Shown here: positions 1-6,013 of the stretch, one piece after another
Position numbering within the stretch: position 1 is the stretch's first letter
Layout of the letters: the number at the start of each line of letters is the position of its first letter
Origin: an archaeon
GTDB taxonomy: Archaea; Asgardarchaeota; Hermodarchaeia; Hermodarchaeales; Hermodarchaeaceae
NCBI GenBank assembly: GCA_016550485.1
Contig: JABXGV010000201.1
Coordinates: 1-6,966 of the forward strand
Direction of reading: 5' to 3'
Length of the DNA: 6,966 nt
Position numbers and translations under genes: made by a program
The notes under the pieces: model-generated
Seen by the model: the letters and a program-made list of their open reading frames with translations, nothing else
What the model was told of the DNA's origin: nothing
Databases searched by the model: none

Positions 1-67
1 AAATCCTTGTGTGCTTGCACTTCATAAATCATCTAATGAATCGGTACAAATGACCCAATAAGTATCA

Positions 68-73
68 TTTAAA
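68..73 (+). promoter_or_regulatory. Possible TATA-like promoter element of the serpin gene
   Basis: TTTAAA lies about 63-68 nt before the serpin start. If the host is archaeal, initiation about 25 nt downstream would give a leader of roughly 40 nt. The element is short and common by chance, and no convincing purine BRE precedes it. Inverted 6-bp arms AAATGA (48-53) and TCATTT (65-70) overlap its upstream edge. Nothing else is recognisable in 1-135; the three forward frames there give only short open tails, so no upstream gene end can be assigned. Confidence 0.2.
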
Positions 74-121
74 CTCTCAGGAATCGTACTATGCTCAACA
101 AATTCTAGGAGACACACTCTC

Positions 122-127
122 GAAGGG
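122..127 (+). promoter_or_regulatory. Probable ribosome binding site of the serpin gene
   Basis: GAAGGG lies 8 nt before the ATG at 136. It is a moderate Shine-Dalgarno match and supports the 136/139 start. A second purine run (AGGAG, 107-111) is too far upstream. Confidence 0.45.
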
Positions 128-135
128 TCGATGCT

Positions 136-1275
136 ATGATGACCAGTAACCTCAAACACATCGTGGAAGCCACCAACGCCTTTACCATTGACCTCTACAA
201 TGTCCTGCGCGAGTTTGGCGGGAATCTGTTCATCTCGCCATGGAATATCGCCACCGCCTTCGCCCAGGTCTATGCTGGCGCGAAGGGAAACACAGAAACC
301 CAGATCGCCAAGGTTCTCCGTTTCAAACTCACCCAACGACAGACCCACGATGCCTTCGGCGCAATAATCGAGAACCTCCAAGCAAGCGAACGAGAGGGGA
401 GCCACCAACTCAGTGTGGCCAACGCCCTATGGCTAAAGCATGGGCTCCAATTGAAACCCGAGTTCCAAGCAGTGTTAAAAAACAGCTACAAGACCACGGT
501 GGACATAGTCGACTTCCGTCATGCCGAAGAAGCGGCAAACACCATTAACGCATGGGCCTCAAAGCAGACCCGAGGGAAAATCCCCGAAATCATCCATTCA
601 GACATGATTAGTGTCCTCACGCGTCTCGTTCTGGCGAGCGCCATCTACTTCAAGGGCTTCTGGGTACAACCCTTCGAGAAAGACCGCACCCAAGAGGCCC
701 CCTTCACACTCTTAAATGGAGAATCCGTCCAAGTGCCGCTGATGCACCAAGTAAAACGCTTCAACTACATGGAAACCCAACTAGTCCAGGCCCTCGAACT
801 CCCCTATCTAGGGGATAGGCTCTCCATGGTGGTTCTCCTCCCCCAGGCAGATGATGGCCTCCCTGAACTAGAGAGGAAGCTCTCACCGATGAATTTAACG
901 GCTTGGCTGGGGCAAATGGTCAAACAGAAGGTCAATATCTTCCTGCCCCGGTTCACTGTAACCTCTGAGTTCGAACTAAACGAACACCTTGAAACTCTGG
1001 GGATGACGGACGCCTTCTCCACCGCCACAGCTAACTTCTCGGGTATCACCCCGACAGAAGACCTCTACATCAGTTTAGCCATACATAAAGCCTTCATCGA
1101 GGTCGACGAGGAAGGCACCACCGCTGCCGCAGTCACCGCCGTCGTGATGGCTCCAAAAGGGTTACCGGCTCCCATCCCTATCTTCCGGTGCGACCACCCC
1201 TTCCTCTTCCTCATCCGTGACACGCGCACTGGAACCATCCTCTTCATTGGCAGGGTCATAAACCCAGCAAAGTAG
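136..1275 (+). CDS. Serpin (serine protease inhibitor family I4), predicted inhibitory and cytosolic
   Basis: Full-length serpin of 379 residues, the usual size of the serpin core. Seen: helix B motif NLFISPWNIATAF (30-42), INAWASKQTRGKI (137-149), AIYFKGFW (169-176), the reactive-loop hinge EEGTTAAA (325-332) and the C-terminal serpin signature FRCDHPFLFLI (350-360). The hinge has Gly at P15, Thr at P14 and small residues at P12-P10, the known pattern of inhibitory serpins that trap a protease by loop insertion. Aligned without gaps to the antithrombin loop, P1-P1' is Lys341-Gly342, implying a trypsin-like target. The start is ATG at 136 (or 139): an in-frame stop at 106-108 with no other start codon after it rules out an upstream signal peptide, so the protein should stay in the cytosol. 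Cys352 is the only cysteine. It converges on the zinc-ribbon gene. The family is certain; the target protease is unknown. Confidence 0.95.
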   Translation: MMTSNLKHIVEATNAFTIDLYNVLREFGGNLFISPWNIATAFAQVYAGAKGNTETQIAKVLRFKLTQRQTHDAFGAIIENLQASEREGSHQLSVANALWLKHGLQLKPEFQAVLKNSYKTTVDIVDFRHAEEAANTINAWASKQTRGKIPEIIHSDMISVLTRLVLASAIYFKGFWVQPFEKDRTQEAPFTLLNGESVQVPLMHQVKRFNYMETQLVQALELPYLGDRLSMVVLLPQADDGLPELERKLSPMNLTAWLGQMVKQKVNIFLPRFTVTSEFELNEHLETLGMTDAFSTATANFSGITPTEDLYISLAIHKAFIEVDEEGTTAAAVTAVVMAPKGLPAPIPIFRCDHPFLFLIRDTRTGTILFIGRVINPAK

Positions 1276-1283
1276 TTGAGGGT

Positions 1284-1568
1284 TCAATCGTCGGCGTCGA
1301 ATTCGCCAAAGAAGACGGCTGACTCCTCGTTGCTGATGGAAACCAGCTCGAACTCCCCGTTTGGCAGGGTCTTAATGATTGCTTCACAGAAGCAGTCCTC
1401 TTTGTCGCATCGAAGAGTGACCTGGAAGGTTTTCCCTACATCCTCTGCGTATACGGCTTTGAGTATACCACCATCACAGGCAGGGCAATGCGCAGAAAGG
1501 GTCATGAACTGCTCATAGGCTTCCTTAAGGAGCTTTTCGAGTTTCTTGTTAACAGGATTGTCCGTCAT
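1284..1568 (-). CDS. Small zinc-ribbon-like protein of unknown function
   Basis: Predicted protein of 94 residues. I do not recognise a named family. Seen: a charged, probably helical N-terminus (about 5-23), then Cys28-Pro-Ala-Cys31, about 22 residues of likely beta strand, and Cys54-x4-Cys59-x-Cys61, followed by alternating hydrophobic strands and an acidic tail ending EFDADD. Two Cys pairs at this distance resemble a zinc ribbon (four of the five cysteines would bind one Zn). There is no signal peptide or membrane segment. The start was set at the ATG at 1566-1568 because AGGAG lies 10 nt upstream; an in-frame GTG at 1614-1616 lacks such a site and would add 16 unconvincing residues. The gene is convergent with the serpin (8 bp between stops) and divergent from uridine phosphorylase. 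A nucleic-acid or protein-adaptor role is possible but is only inference. Confidence 0.75.
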   Translation of the reverse strand: MTDNPVNKKLEKLLKEAYEQFMTLSAHCPACDGGILKAVYAEDVGKTFQVTLRCDKEDCFCEAIIKTLPNGEFELVSISNEESAVFFGEFDADD

Positions 1569-1578
1569 AAGCGAGATA

Positions 1579-1583
1579 CTCCT
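1579..1583 (-). promoter_or_regulatory. Ribosome binding site that decides the start of the zinc-ribbon gene
   Basis: On the minus strand this reads AGGAG, 10 nt before the ATG at 1568. It favours that start over the upstream GTG at 1616, whose leader has no purine-rich site. Confidence 0.5.
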
Positions 1584-1700
1584 ATCACTTGACAGCCAAT
1601 ACACTACTGCCCCCACATAAACCTACCTCATAACATGGTTGCTGAAAGAAACTGAATCAAAAGGAAACATTAACAGCATTCAAGCCCGAAATAGTTGCAT

Positions 1701-1708
1701 AGGAAGGA
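1701..1708 (+). promoter_or_regulatory. Ribosome binding site of uridine phosphorylase
   Basis: AGGAAGGA lies 6 nt before the ATG at 1715 and fixes this start. Its 3' part joins a dyad centred on the start codon (1705-1726). Confidence 0.55.
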
Positions 1709-1726
1709 CCTGCCATGGCAGCACCT
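1705..1726. repeat. Inverted repeat centred on the uridine phosphorylase start codon
   Basis: The 12 bases CTGCCATGGCAG (1710-1721) are a perfect palindrome containing the ATG. Counting outwards, 9 of 11 positions per arm match over 1705-1726. In RNA only a short CUGC/GCAG stem around the CAUG could form; in DNA it could be a protein site. Part of it is coding (Met-Ala-Ala-Pro), so chance is a real possibility. Confidence 0.3.
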
Positions 1727-2647
1727 GTGAAGTCATCGGAATTAATCACCAAGAACGATCGAATTTACCATCTCGGGTTAAGACCAGAGCAATTGGCAAG
1801 AAACCTGTTCGTCGTCGGAGATCCCGCCAGAGCAGATAGGGTCGCTGAACACTTTGATACCATTGAGCATAGGGTTGAGAACCGGGAGTTCGTTACCAGA
1901 ACTGGAACTTGGCGGGAAATGCCAATCACGGTTATCGCGACAGGAATCGGAACCGACAATAACGAGGTTGCGCTGGTTGAAGCCTTCGCGCTAAACGAGT
2001 ACGACCTACGAACTAGGATTCGGAAGACGGAGGCTCAGCCCTTAACCATCATCCGGATAGGCACATCAGGTGGCCTGCAAAAAGACATCACAGTTGGGAC
2101 CCTGGCAATCTCCTCCTATGGGCTGGGCCTAGATAACACTGGCCTTTACTATGAACTCGACGCAGCGTGTGAGGCGTGTCAACAAATCGAGGAGAAGGCA
2201 TACAGGCTGGTGACAGCAGCGTCACCCGCAGGAAGACGATTCAAGGGGAAAATTCATCCCTACGCCTCGAAGGCTTCCCCCGAAGTTGTAGACGCCCTAG
2301 TCCGGAATGCCGGGGCGAATTATGTTATTGGTATCACCGCCTCGGCACCAGGATTCTACGCCCCTCAAGGCAGAGCGCTTCCCGGTCTTAAACTAACCGT
2401 GCCAGGGCTGCAGGAGCAATTGGCAACACTCCGCGTCGATGGGCTACGCGTTGTGAACCTTGAGATGGAGTCAAGCCTGCTCTTCCATCTGGCACGTCAG
2501 CTGGGCTACCAGAGTGGTACAATCTGTGCCATCATCGCTAACCGGATGACAGGTGCCTTCCTCGAAGACTACAGCTCCGCGGTGGAAAGCGCTATAGACG
2601 CGGGGCTGAAGGCAATGCATGAACTACACTCAAATACACCAAGCTAG
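1715..2647 (+). CDS. udp: Uridine phosphorylase (long form), PNP/UDP family 1
   Basis: Predicted cytosolic enzyme of 310 residues that splits uridine and phosphate into uracil and ribose-1-phosphate (pyrimidine salvage). Recalled E. coli Udp residues line up: His19 in YHLGL (His8), Gly35-Asp36 and Arg39 in VGDPARA (Gly26, Asp27, Arg30), Arg57 (Arg48), Arg114 and Thr117 in IRIGTSG (Arg91, Thr94), Phe214, Gln218 and Arg220 in FYAPQGR (Phe162, Gln166, Arg168), the ribose-binding Glu250-Met251-Glu252, and Arg277. The Gln/Arg pair is the uracil-reading signature, so uridine is favoured over purine nucleosides. It is about 55 residues longer than E. coli Udp, with extra sequence around 95-110 and 140-200, as in the long Udp-like enzymes known from Bacteroidetes. 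The next gene starts 5-14 bp after its stop, so the two are probably cotranscribed. Confidence 0.9.
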   Translation: MAAPVKSSELITKNDRIYHLGLRPEQLARNLFVVGDPARADRVAEHFDTIEHRVENREFVTRTGTWREMPITVIATGIGTDNNEVALVEAFALNEYDLRTRIRKTEAQPLTIIRIGTSGGLQKDITVGTLAISSYGLGLDNTGLYYELDAACEACQQIEEKAYRLVTAASPAGRRFKGKIHPYASKASPEVVDALVRNAGANYVIGITASAPGFYAPQGRALPGLKLTVPGLQEQLATLRVDGLRVVNLEMESSLLFHLARQLGYQSGTICAIIANRMTGAFLEDYSSAVESAIDAGLKAMHELHSNTPS

Positions 2648-2652
2648 TCTCG

Positions 2653-3789
2653 GTGTCTCCCATGGAGTTTTCGCTACGCTGTACGCGATGTGGGCATGTC
2701 CCCTCCCAGACAGCAAAACAGACTGTGTGTCCGAAGTGCCAAGGAATCCTCTTTGTGAAGCTGCCTGAGCTAGACCTAGCCAAGGACTGGATTGACAAGT
2801 CGAACCCGACACTCTGGAGGTACGCCGCGCTTCTCCCACCGAAACCCCAGTACCGCATCACCTTGGGGGAGGGGTTCACACCAATCCTCGCCTTGGAGAA
2901 ACACCTGCTGCTCAAAGATGAAGGGCGAAACCCAACCGGGACCTTCAAGGCACGCGGCCTTGCCCTTTCAATTTCCATGGCAAAACAATTCGGCATAAAT
3001 CATGTCGCCTTGGCAACAGCCGGCAACGCTGGTGGTGCCGCTGCCCTCTACGCCGCGGCAGCAGGAATCACTGCAACAGTGTACATGCCTGAGTCAGCGC
3101 CAAGACTCAACCATGATGAGGTACGAATCTCAGGAGCTGAACTAGTACTGGTCAAAGGCAACATCGCTGACGCAGGCGAGCGGATGAAACAACTACTCCA
3201 AGCAAACCCCGAGATTTTCTCACTCTCAACCATGAAAGAGCCATACCGCGTCGAAGGAAAGAAAACAATGGGTTATGAAATCTGGGAACAGCTAGGCAGA
3301 CTTCCTGACACCATCATCTATCCAACTGGTGGAGGAACAGGGCTCGTCGGTATCTGGAAAGCTTTTCACGAGCTGAAGGAATTAGGGCTCGTTAATGATA
3401 TTCCAACACGAATGATTGCTGTTCAGTCCAGCGGCTGCGCACCAATCGTCAAAGCCTGGCGTAGGGGTGATGCTGAGGCTGAACCGTGGTCAAATCCCCA
3501 AACCATTGCTACAGGATTACAGGTTCCCCACGCCTTCGGGGATTACCTAATCCTCCGGGTCCTCCGAGAAAGCAAAGGTGCTGCAGTCGAGGTGCCAGAT
3601 ACTGCCATCAAACAAGCCATGCAGGATTTGGGTCGCGCAGGCATCATGGCTTGCCCAGAGGGCGCAGCCACTCTTGCAGGATATCAACGATTACTCAGGA
3701 ATGGTACAATCTCTGCGGACGAAGAGACGCTACTGATAATGACCGGTTCAGGATACAAGTACCCGTCAATTGAACTCAAACACTCCTAA
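2653..3789 (+). CDS. thrC: Threonine synthase family PLP enzyme (fold type II)
   Basis: 378 residues from the GTG at 2653; a start at the ATG at 2662 (375 residues) is equally possible, as neither has a clear ribosome site and translation may be coupled to udp. Seen: an N-terminal zinc ribbon (Cys10, Cys13, Cys26, Cys29), the PLP Schiff-base lysine Lys99 in NPTGTFKARG, the cofactor loop ATAGNAGGAAA (121-131), the glycine loop YPTGGGTGLVG (223-233) that should hold the PLP phosphate, and MTGSGYKYP (363-371). The known family reaction is O-phosphohomoserine to threonine and phosphate. The lysine motif is FKARG rather than the classical FKDRG, and the phosphate loop is dehydratase-like. Many genomes carry such proteins annotated as threonine synthase, but a paralogue with another substrate (for example a cysteate synthase or amino-acid lyase) is possible. 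It ends in tandem stops TAA-TAG. Fold certain, substrate moderate. Confidence 0.82.
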   Translation: MSPMEFSLRCTRCGHVPSQTAKQTVCPKCQGILFVKLPELDLAKDWIDKSNPTLWRYAALLPPKPQYRITLGEGFTPILALEKHLLLKDEGRNPTGTFKARGLALSISMAKQFGINHVALATAGNAGGAAALYAAAAGITATVYMPESAPRLNHDEVRISGAELVLVKGNIADAGERMKQLLQANPEIFSLSTMKEPYRVEGKKTMGYEIWEQLGRLPDTIIYPTGGGTGLVGIWKAFHELKELGLVNDIPTRMIAVQSSGCAPIVKAWRRGDAEAEPWSNPQTIATGLQVPHAFGDYLILRVLRESKGAAVEVPDTAIKQAMQDLGRAGIMACPEGAATLAGYQRLLRNGTISADEETLLIMTGSGYKYPSIELKHS

Positions 3790-3806
3790 TAGAAAACGGG
3801 TTTAAG

Positions 3807-4601
3807 CTAGAGGTCGCGAAAACCGTGCTTGCGAATTATCGCAACTAAGGGCTCTTCAGTCCACCGCCCCTGACAATATTTCCTCGATATGTGTTCACAC
3901 CACGAGTATTCGTCAAGGCTGATGTCGTCTTTCCCTGTTCGCAGGGGAATCTTGGCTCCCAATCTAACATAATAGTCCTGTGCTAGATATCCCTCGTCCA
4001 TGATCTGCATGGCTTCTCGAATCTCGGATTCTGAAAGGTCATGGTACGAGTCCTCAAAGGCACTATGCTTCAAGGCAAAGCGGGGTCGTATCTCGGTCTC
4101 CTCCGTGGGATCCGGATACCCAAGGCAGAGCCCGACAACCGGGTACACCCGCTTTGGAATCTTCAGAACCTGGCAGAGTAGATCAGCGTTTAATGGAGCA
4201 TTGCCCAGAAGTACCGAACCTAACCCCAACGCCTCCGCAGCAAGAATCAAGTTCTCAACAACGAGAGATACATCCTGGACCCCCAGCCAGAGCGTCATCC
4301 CATCATCTTGGTTGTATGCATGTCCGCGCTGGTGCATGATTTTTTCCAGCCTACGGACATCGATGAGAAAGATCATCAATACCTTGGTTGTAGGGTACAC
4401 GCCCAGCCGCCGCAGCTTCTTCATTATTTCAGGTTTCCTTGTGTAGACGACACTACACAACTGCGTGGCGAAAGGGGCACGGAATCCCGCTTCAAGGATC
4501 TTCTCTAGCACCTCCTCAGTAACGGGCTGGTCCGTGAATTTTCGAATGGACCGTCGATTATGAATGATATCGAAGATATCTGATGAAGGCACAATTGACA
4601 C
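3807..4601 (-). CDS. Nitroreductase-family FMN-dependent oxidoreductase
   Basis: 264 residues. The N-terminal motif NRRSIRKF (15-22) is the FMN-phosphate binding signature of the nitroreductase fold. Further family features are the helix with NLILAAEALGLGSVLLG (117-133) and VVGLCLGYPDP (155-165). Members are usually homodimers binding FMN and using NAD(P)H to reduce nitroaromatics, quinones or flavins; the substrate cannot be read here. After GYP comes an additional stretch of about 100 residues with RPRF (172-175), MDEGYLAQDYY (201-211) and WCEHISRKY (234-242), a tail I associate with a specific group of nitroreductase-like proteins. Five cysteines (49, 143, 159, 235, 243) are present but do not form an Fe-S motif. 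The GTG at 4601 is the start because no earlier or nearby ATG keeps the RRSIRKF motif near residue 16; AGGT just upstream is a weak ribosome site. It follows the MFS gene by 81 bp and has its own candidate operator. Confidence 0.88.
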   Translation of the reverse strand: MSIVPSSDIFDIIHNRRSIRKFTDQPVTEEVLEKILEAGFRAPFATQLCSVVYTRKPEIMKKLRRLGVYPTTKVLMIFLIDVRRLEKIMHQRGHAYNQDDGMTLWLGVQDVSLVVENLILAAEALGLGSVLLGNAPLNADLLCQVLKIPKRVYPVVGLCLGYPDPTEETEIRPRFALKHSAFEDSYHDLSESEIREAMQIMDEGYLAQDYYVRLGAKIPLRTGKDDISLDEYSWCEHISRKYCQGRWTEEPLVAIIRKHGFRDL

Positions 4602-4613
4602 CTTACCTGTTGA

Positions 4614-4639
4614 AAGGGATTTCTGAGCAGAAATACCTT
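4614..4639. promoter_or_regulatory. 26-bp dyad, candidate operator of the nitroreductase gene
   Basis: Arms AAGGGATTTCTG (4614-4625) and CAGAAATACCTT (4628-4639) are inverted copies with 11 of 12 matches and a 2-base centre (AG). The inner 7-bp arms are perfect. It lies 13-38 nt before the GTG start, where a homodimeric repressor would block transcription or initiation. On the minus strand no U-run follows, and a 2-base loop is too tight for a normal terminator, so an operator reads better than a terminator of the MFS gene. A TATTTT stretch about 20 bp further upstream on the minus strand could be the promoter core. Confidence 0.5.
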
Positions 4640-4682
4640 ACGTGTCTAAGAAGCTGGAAAATATCGGCGAAGGAGACTTTGT

Positions 4683-5957
4683 CTAGCTGGCAAGTTCCTC
4701 AGCCAGGCGCTTCTCAGAACTCCGGAAGAAGACCGCGTACAAAACCGTTGAGGCACTGTAACAAGCTAGAGTAAACCAGAAAGGCAATAAGTAAAGATCA
4801 GCGTCAAACAACGGACCCGTAATCTGGGTAGAGATTGCCCAGGGGAAGTTCCACGCGAAGGAATTCACTGATGTCAAGTAGGCACGCCAACGATGAGGGA
4901 CCATCTCCATCTTGAAGCCGCTATCCACTGGACCGGTCATGTTCATAAGTGCCCCACGTAAGAGGAAACAAGCAATCGCGACGACAGGATTGACCAAGAC
5001 GGCGATGAGGAAAAGGAATGGCAGGGAAAGGGTTTGGCACAGCACAACGGTGCGCACCTTACCAAGACGGGTTGACAGCCCAGGGGATATGAACGAGCCG
5101 GTGGCAACTGTGAGCTGACCCAACCCTTGAATGAAGCCGACAAGGGGTGTCGGCAAATCATAGAAGTCCCAGAAAAACACCGACAGGAAAGGCACAACAA
5201 AGCCCGCGCCCAACCCAATTAAGGCTGTGGGAATGGCGAAGAGGATGAACAATTCTTTTCTCCCCTTGGGCTCAGGAGCGGAACTTCTAGGCGAAGCGGC
5301 TTTGTCCAACGTCTCTGTGGCTGCTAGGTCTTCGAATTCTCGAATCGCCAAAATAGGGATAATGTTTAGGATTATTGGTAGAATCCAGCCGATAAGGGCG
5401 AGCTGGAAGGACGGCGCACTATCGATCGGCAACAGGAAGACCAAAGAGGCCCAGCCGGGGAGAAAACCTGCAAGCGTTGAACCAGCAAAATTACTAAGGA
5501 TGGCTAGTAATGCGTTGGTACCAAAGAGGTGGGTTCGTTCATAGGAGGTGCTACTCTTTGCGATGAACGGGGCAAAGGCGACGTTCCCCATTGCACTACT
5601 AATCCCGCTAAGCACTGCACCGACAACGAAGATTTCCGGAAAAGGCGTGAGCACTCTCGGAATCGAGATCGTAAGGTGTATGAGGCTACCAAGAATCAAT
5701 GCGTTCTTCGTACCGACGCGAGCTACAAAGGGGCCCACGAGCAAGGAACAGATAGCCATTGAAAAGGCACCAAGACCCATGACGCCTCCAAGGAAGGTGT
5801 TCGAGTAACCTAGAGTCAGGAGATAGATGTTAAAGATAGCAGATTGTACACCCCAACCAAAGGAACCAATGGTATTACTGAGAATCAACTTCTTAGCGTT
5901 CGGACTAAACAAGCGGATACGCTGCAAATACCCAGAACGCTCAAAAACTGATGCCAT
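4683..5957 (-). CDS. MFS transporter, 12 predicted membrane helices
   Basis: 424 residues, the normal length for the major facilitator superfamily. Hydrophobic segments at roughly 25-48, 55-76, 85-100, 107-130, 146-167, 185-205, then a hydrophilic central loop (206-234, with a Glu/Asp stretch and the Pro/Ser-rich part PRSSAPEPKGRK), followed by 235-258, 270-292, 302-321, 322-340, 358-380 and 388-411. Degenerate copies of the helix 2-3 loop motif are seen as GPFVARVGTKNALILG (75-90) and GLSTRLGKVRTVVL (293-306), one in each half. MNMTGPVDSGF plus MEMVPHRWRAY (338-360) matches a pattern frequent in poorly characterised MFS_1 proteins. The ATG at 5957 is preferred over a start 10 codons upstream because AAGGGGA lies 5 nt before it. 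The substrate is unknown; drug or metabolite efflux and uptake are both possible. It is 56 bp after the acyl-CoA dehydrogenase. Confidence 0.9.
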   Translation of the reverse strand: MASVFERSGYLQRIRLFSPNAKKLILSNTIGSFGWGVQSAIFNIYLLTLGYSNTFLGGVMGLGAFSMAICSLLVGPFVARVGTKNALILGSLIHLTISIPRVLTPFPEIFVVGAVLSGISSAMGNVAFAPFIAKSSTSYERTHLFGTNALLAILSNFAGSTLAGFLPGWASLVFLLPIDSAPSFQLALIGWILPIILNIIPILAIREFEDLAATETLDKAASPRSSAPEPKGRKELFILFAIPTALIGLGAGFVVPFLSVFFWDFYDLPTPLVGFIQGLGQLTVATGSFISPGLSTRLGKVRTVVLCQTLSLPFLFLIAVLVNPVVAIACFLLRGALMNMTGPVDSGFKMEMVPHRWRAYLTSVNSFAWNFPWAISTQITGPLFDADLYLLPFWFTLACYSASTVLYAVFFRSSEKRLAEELAS

Positions 5958-5962
5958 GACGG

Positions 5963-5969
5963 TCCCCTT
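5963..5969 (-). promoter_or_regulatory. Ribosome binding site that decides the MFS transporter start
   Basis: On the minus strand AAGGGGA lies 5 nt before the ATG at 5957, the best such site in the window. It favours this ATG over the in-frame start codon at 5987. Confidence 0.55.
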
Positions 5970-5997
5970 AGAGAAGAACGCCTGCACTCGGCTATTC

Positions 5998-6003
5998 TAT
6001 AAG
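5998..6003 (-). promoter_or_regulatory. Possible TATA box of the MFS transporter gene
   Basis: The minus strand reads CTTATA here, centred about 43 nt before the MFS ATG. With archaeal spacing (about 25 nt to initiation) this leaves a leader of 15-20 nt that would just include the AAGGGGA ribosome site. A bacterial -10 reading (TATAGAAT) is also possible. The element lies in the 56-bp gap after the acyl-CoA dehydrogenase stop. Confidence 0.3.
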
Positions 6004-6013
6004 AACTTACCTG

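Larger units (their letters stand above)
1569..1714. promoter_or_regulatory. Divergent intergenic region between the zinc-ribbon and uridine phosphorylase genes
   Basis: These 146 bp must hold the start signals for both flanking genes, which read away from each other. I see the two ribosome binding sites at its ends, but no convincing TATA box or -35/-10 pair on either strand and no strong dyad inside it. TTTATG on the minus strand (near 1615-1620) is a weak TATA-like candidate for the zinc-ribbon gene. Confidence 0.4.

Noticed and set aside
22..408. 128-residue minus-strand open frame overlapping the serpin start
   Set aside because: It is mostly antisense to the conserved serpin N-terminus, has no ribosome site or recognisable motif, and the serpin frame is certain.
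1276..1283. Terminators between the convergent gene pairs (also 3790-3806)
   Set aside because: The gaps of 8 and 17 bp hold no stem-loop or T-run; transcription probably ends inside the opposite genes.
1569..1616. Upstream GTG start extending the zinc-ribbon protein by 16 residues
   Set aside because: No ribosome site precedes it, the extra residues show no feature, and the ATG at 1568 has AGGAG at good spacing.
1589..1618. TTGACA on the plus strand as a bacterial -35 box for uridine phosphorylase
   Set aside because: At 17-18 bp spacing the bases are C-rich with no -10-like hexamer, and it overlaps the leader of the opposite gene.
1639..1839. 66-residue plus-strand open frame overlapping the uridine phosphorylase start
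   Set aside because: It shares the start region of a confidently identified enzyme in another frame, and its Arg-rich sequence looks like an out-of-frame reading.
4614..4639. The dyad as an intrinsic terminator of the MFS gene
   Set aside because: No T-run follows on the minus strand, the loop would be 2-4 bases, and it sits directly before the next start codon.
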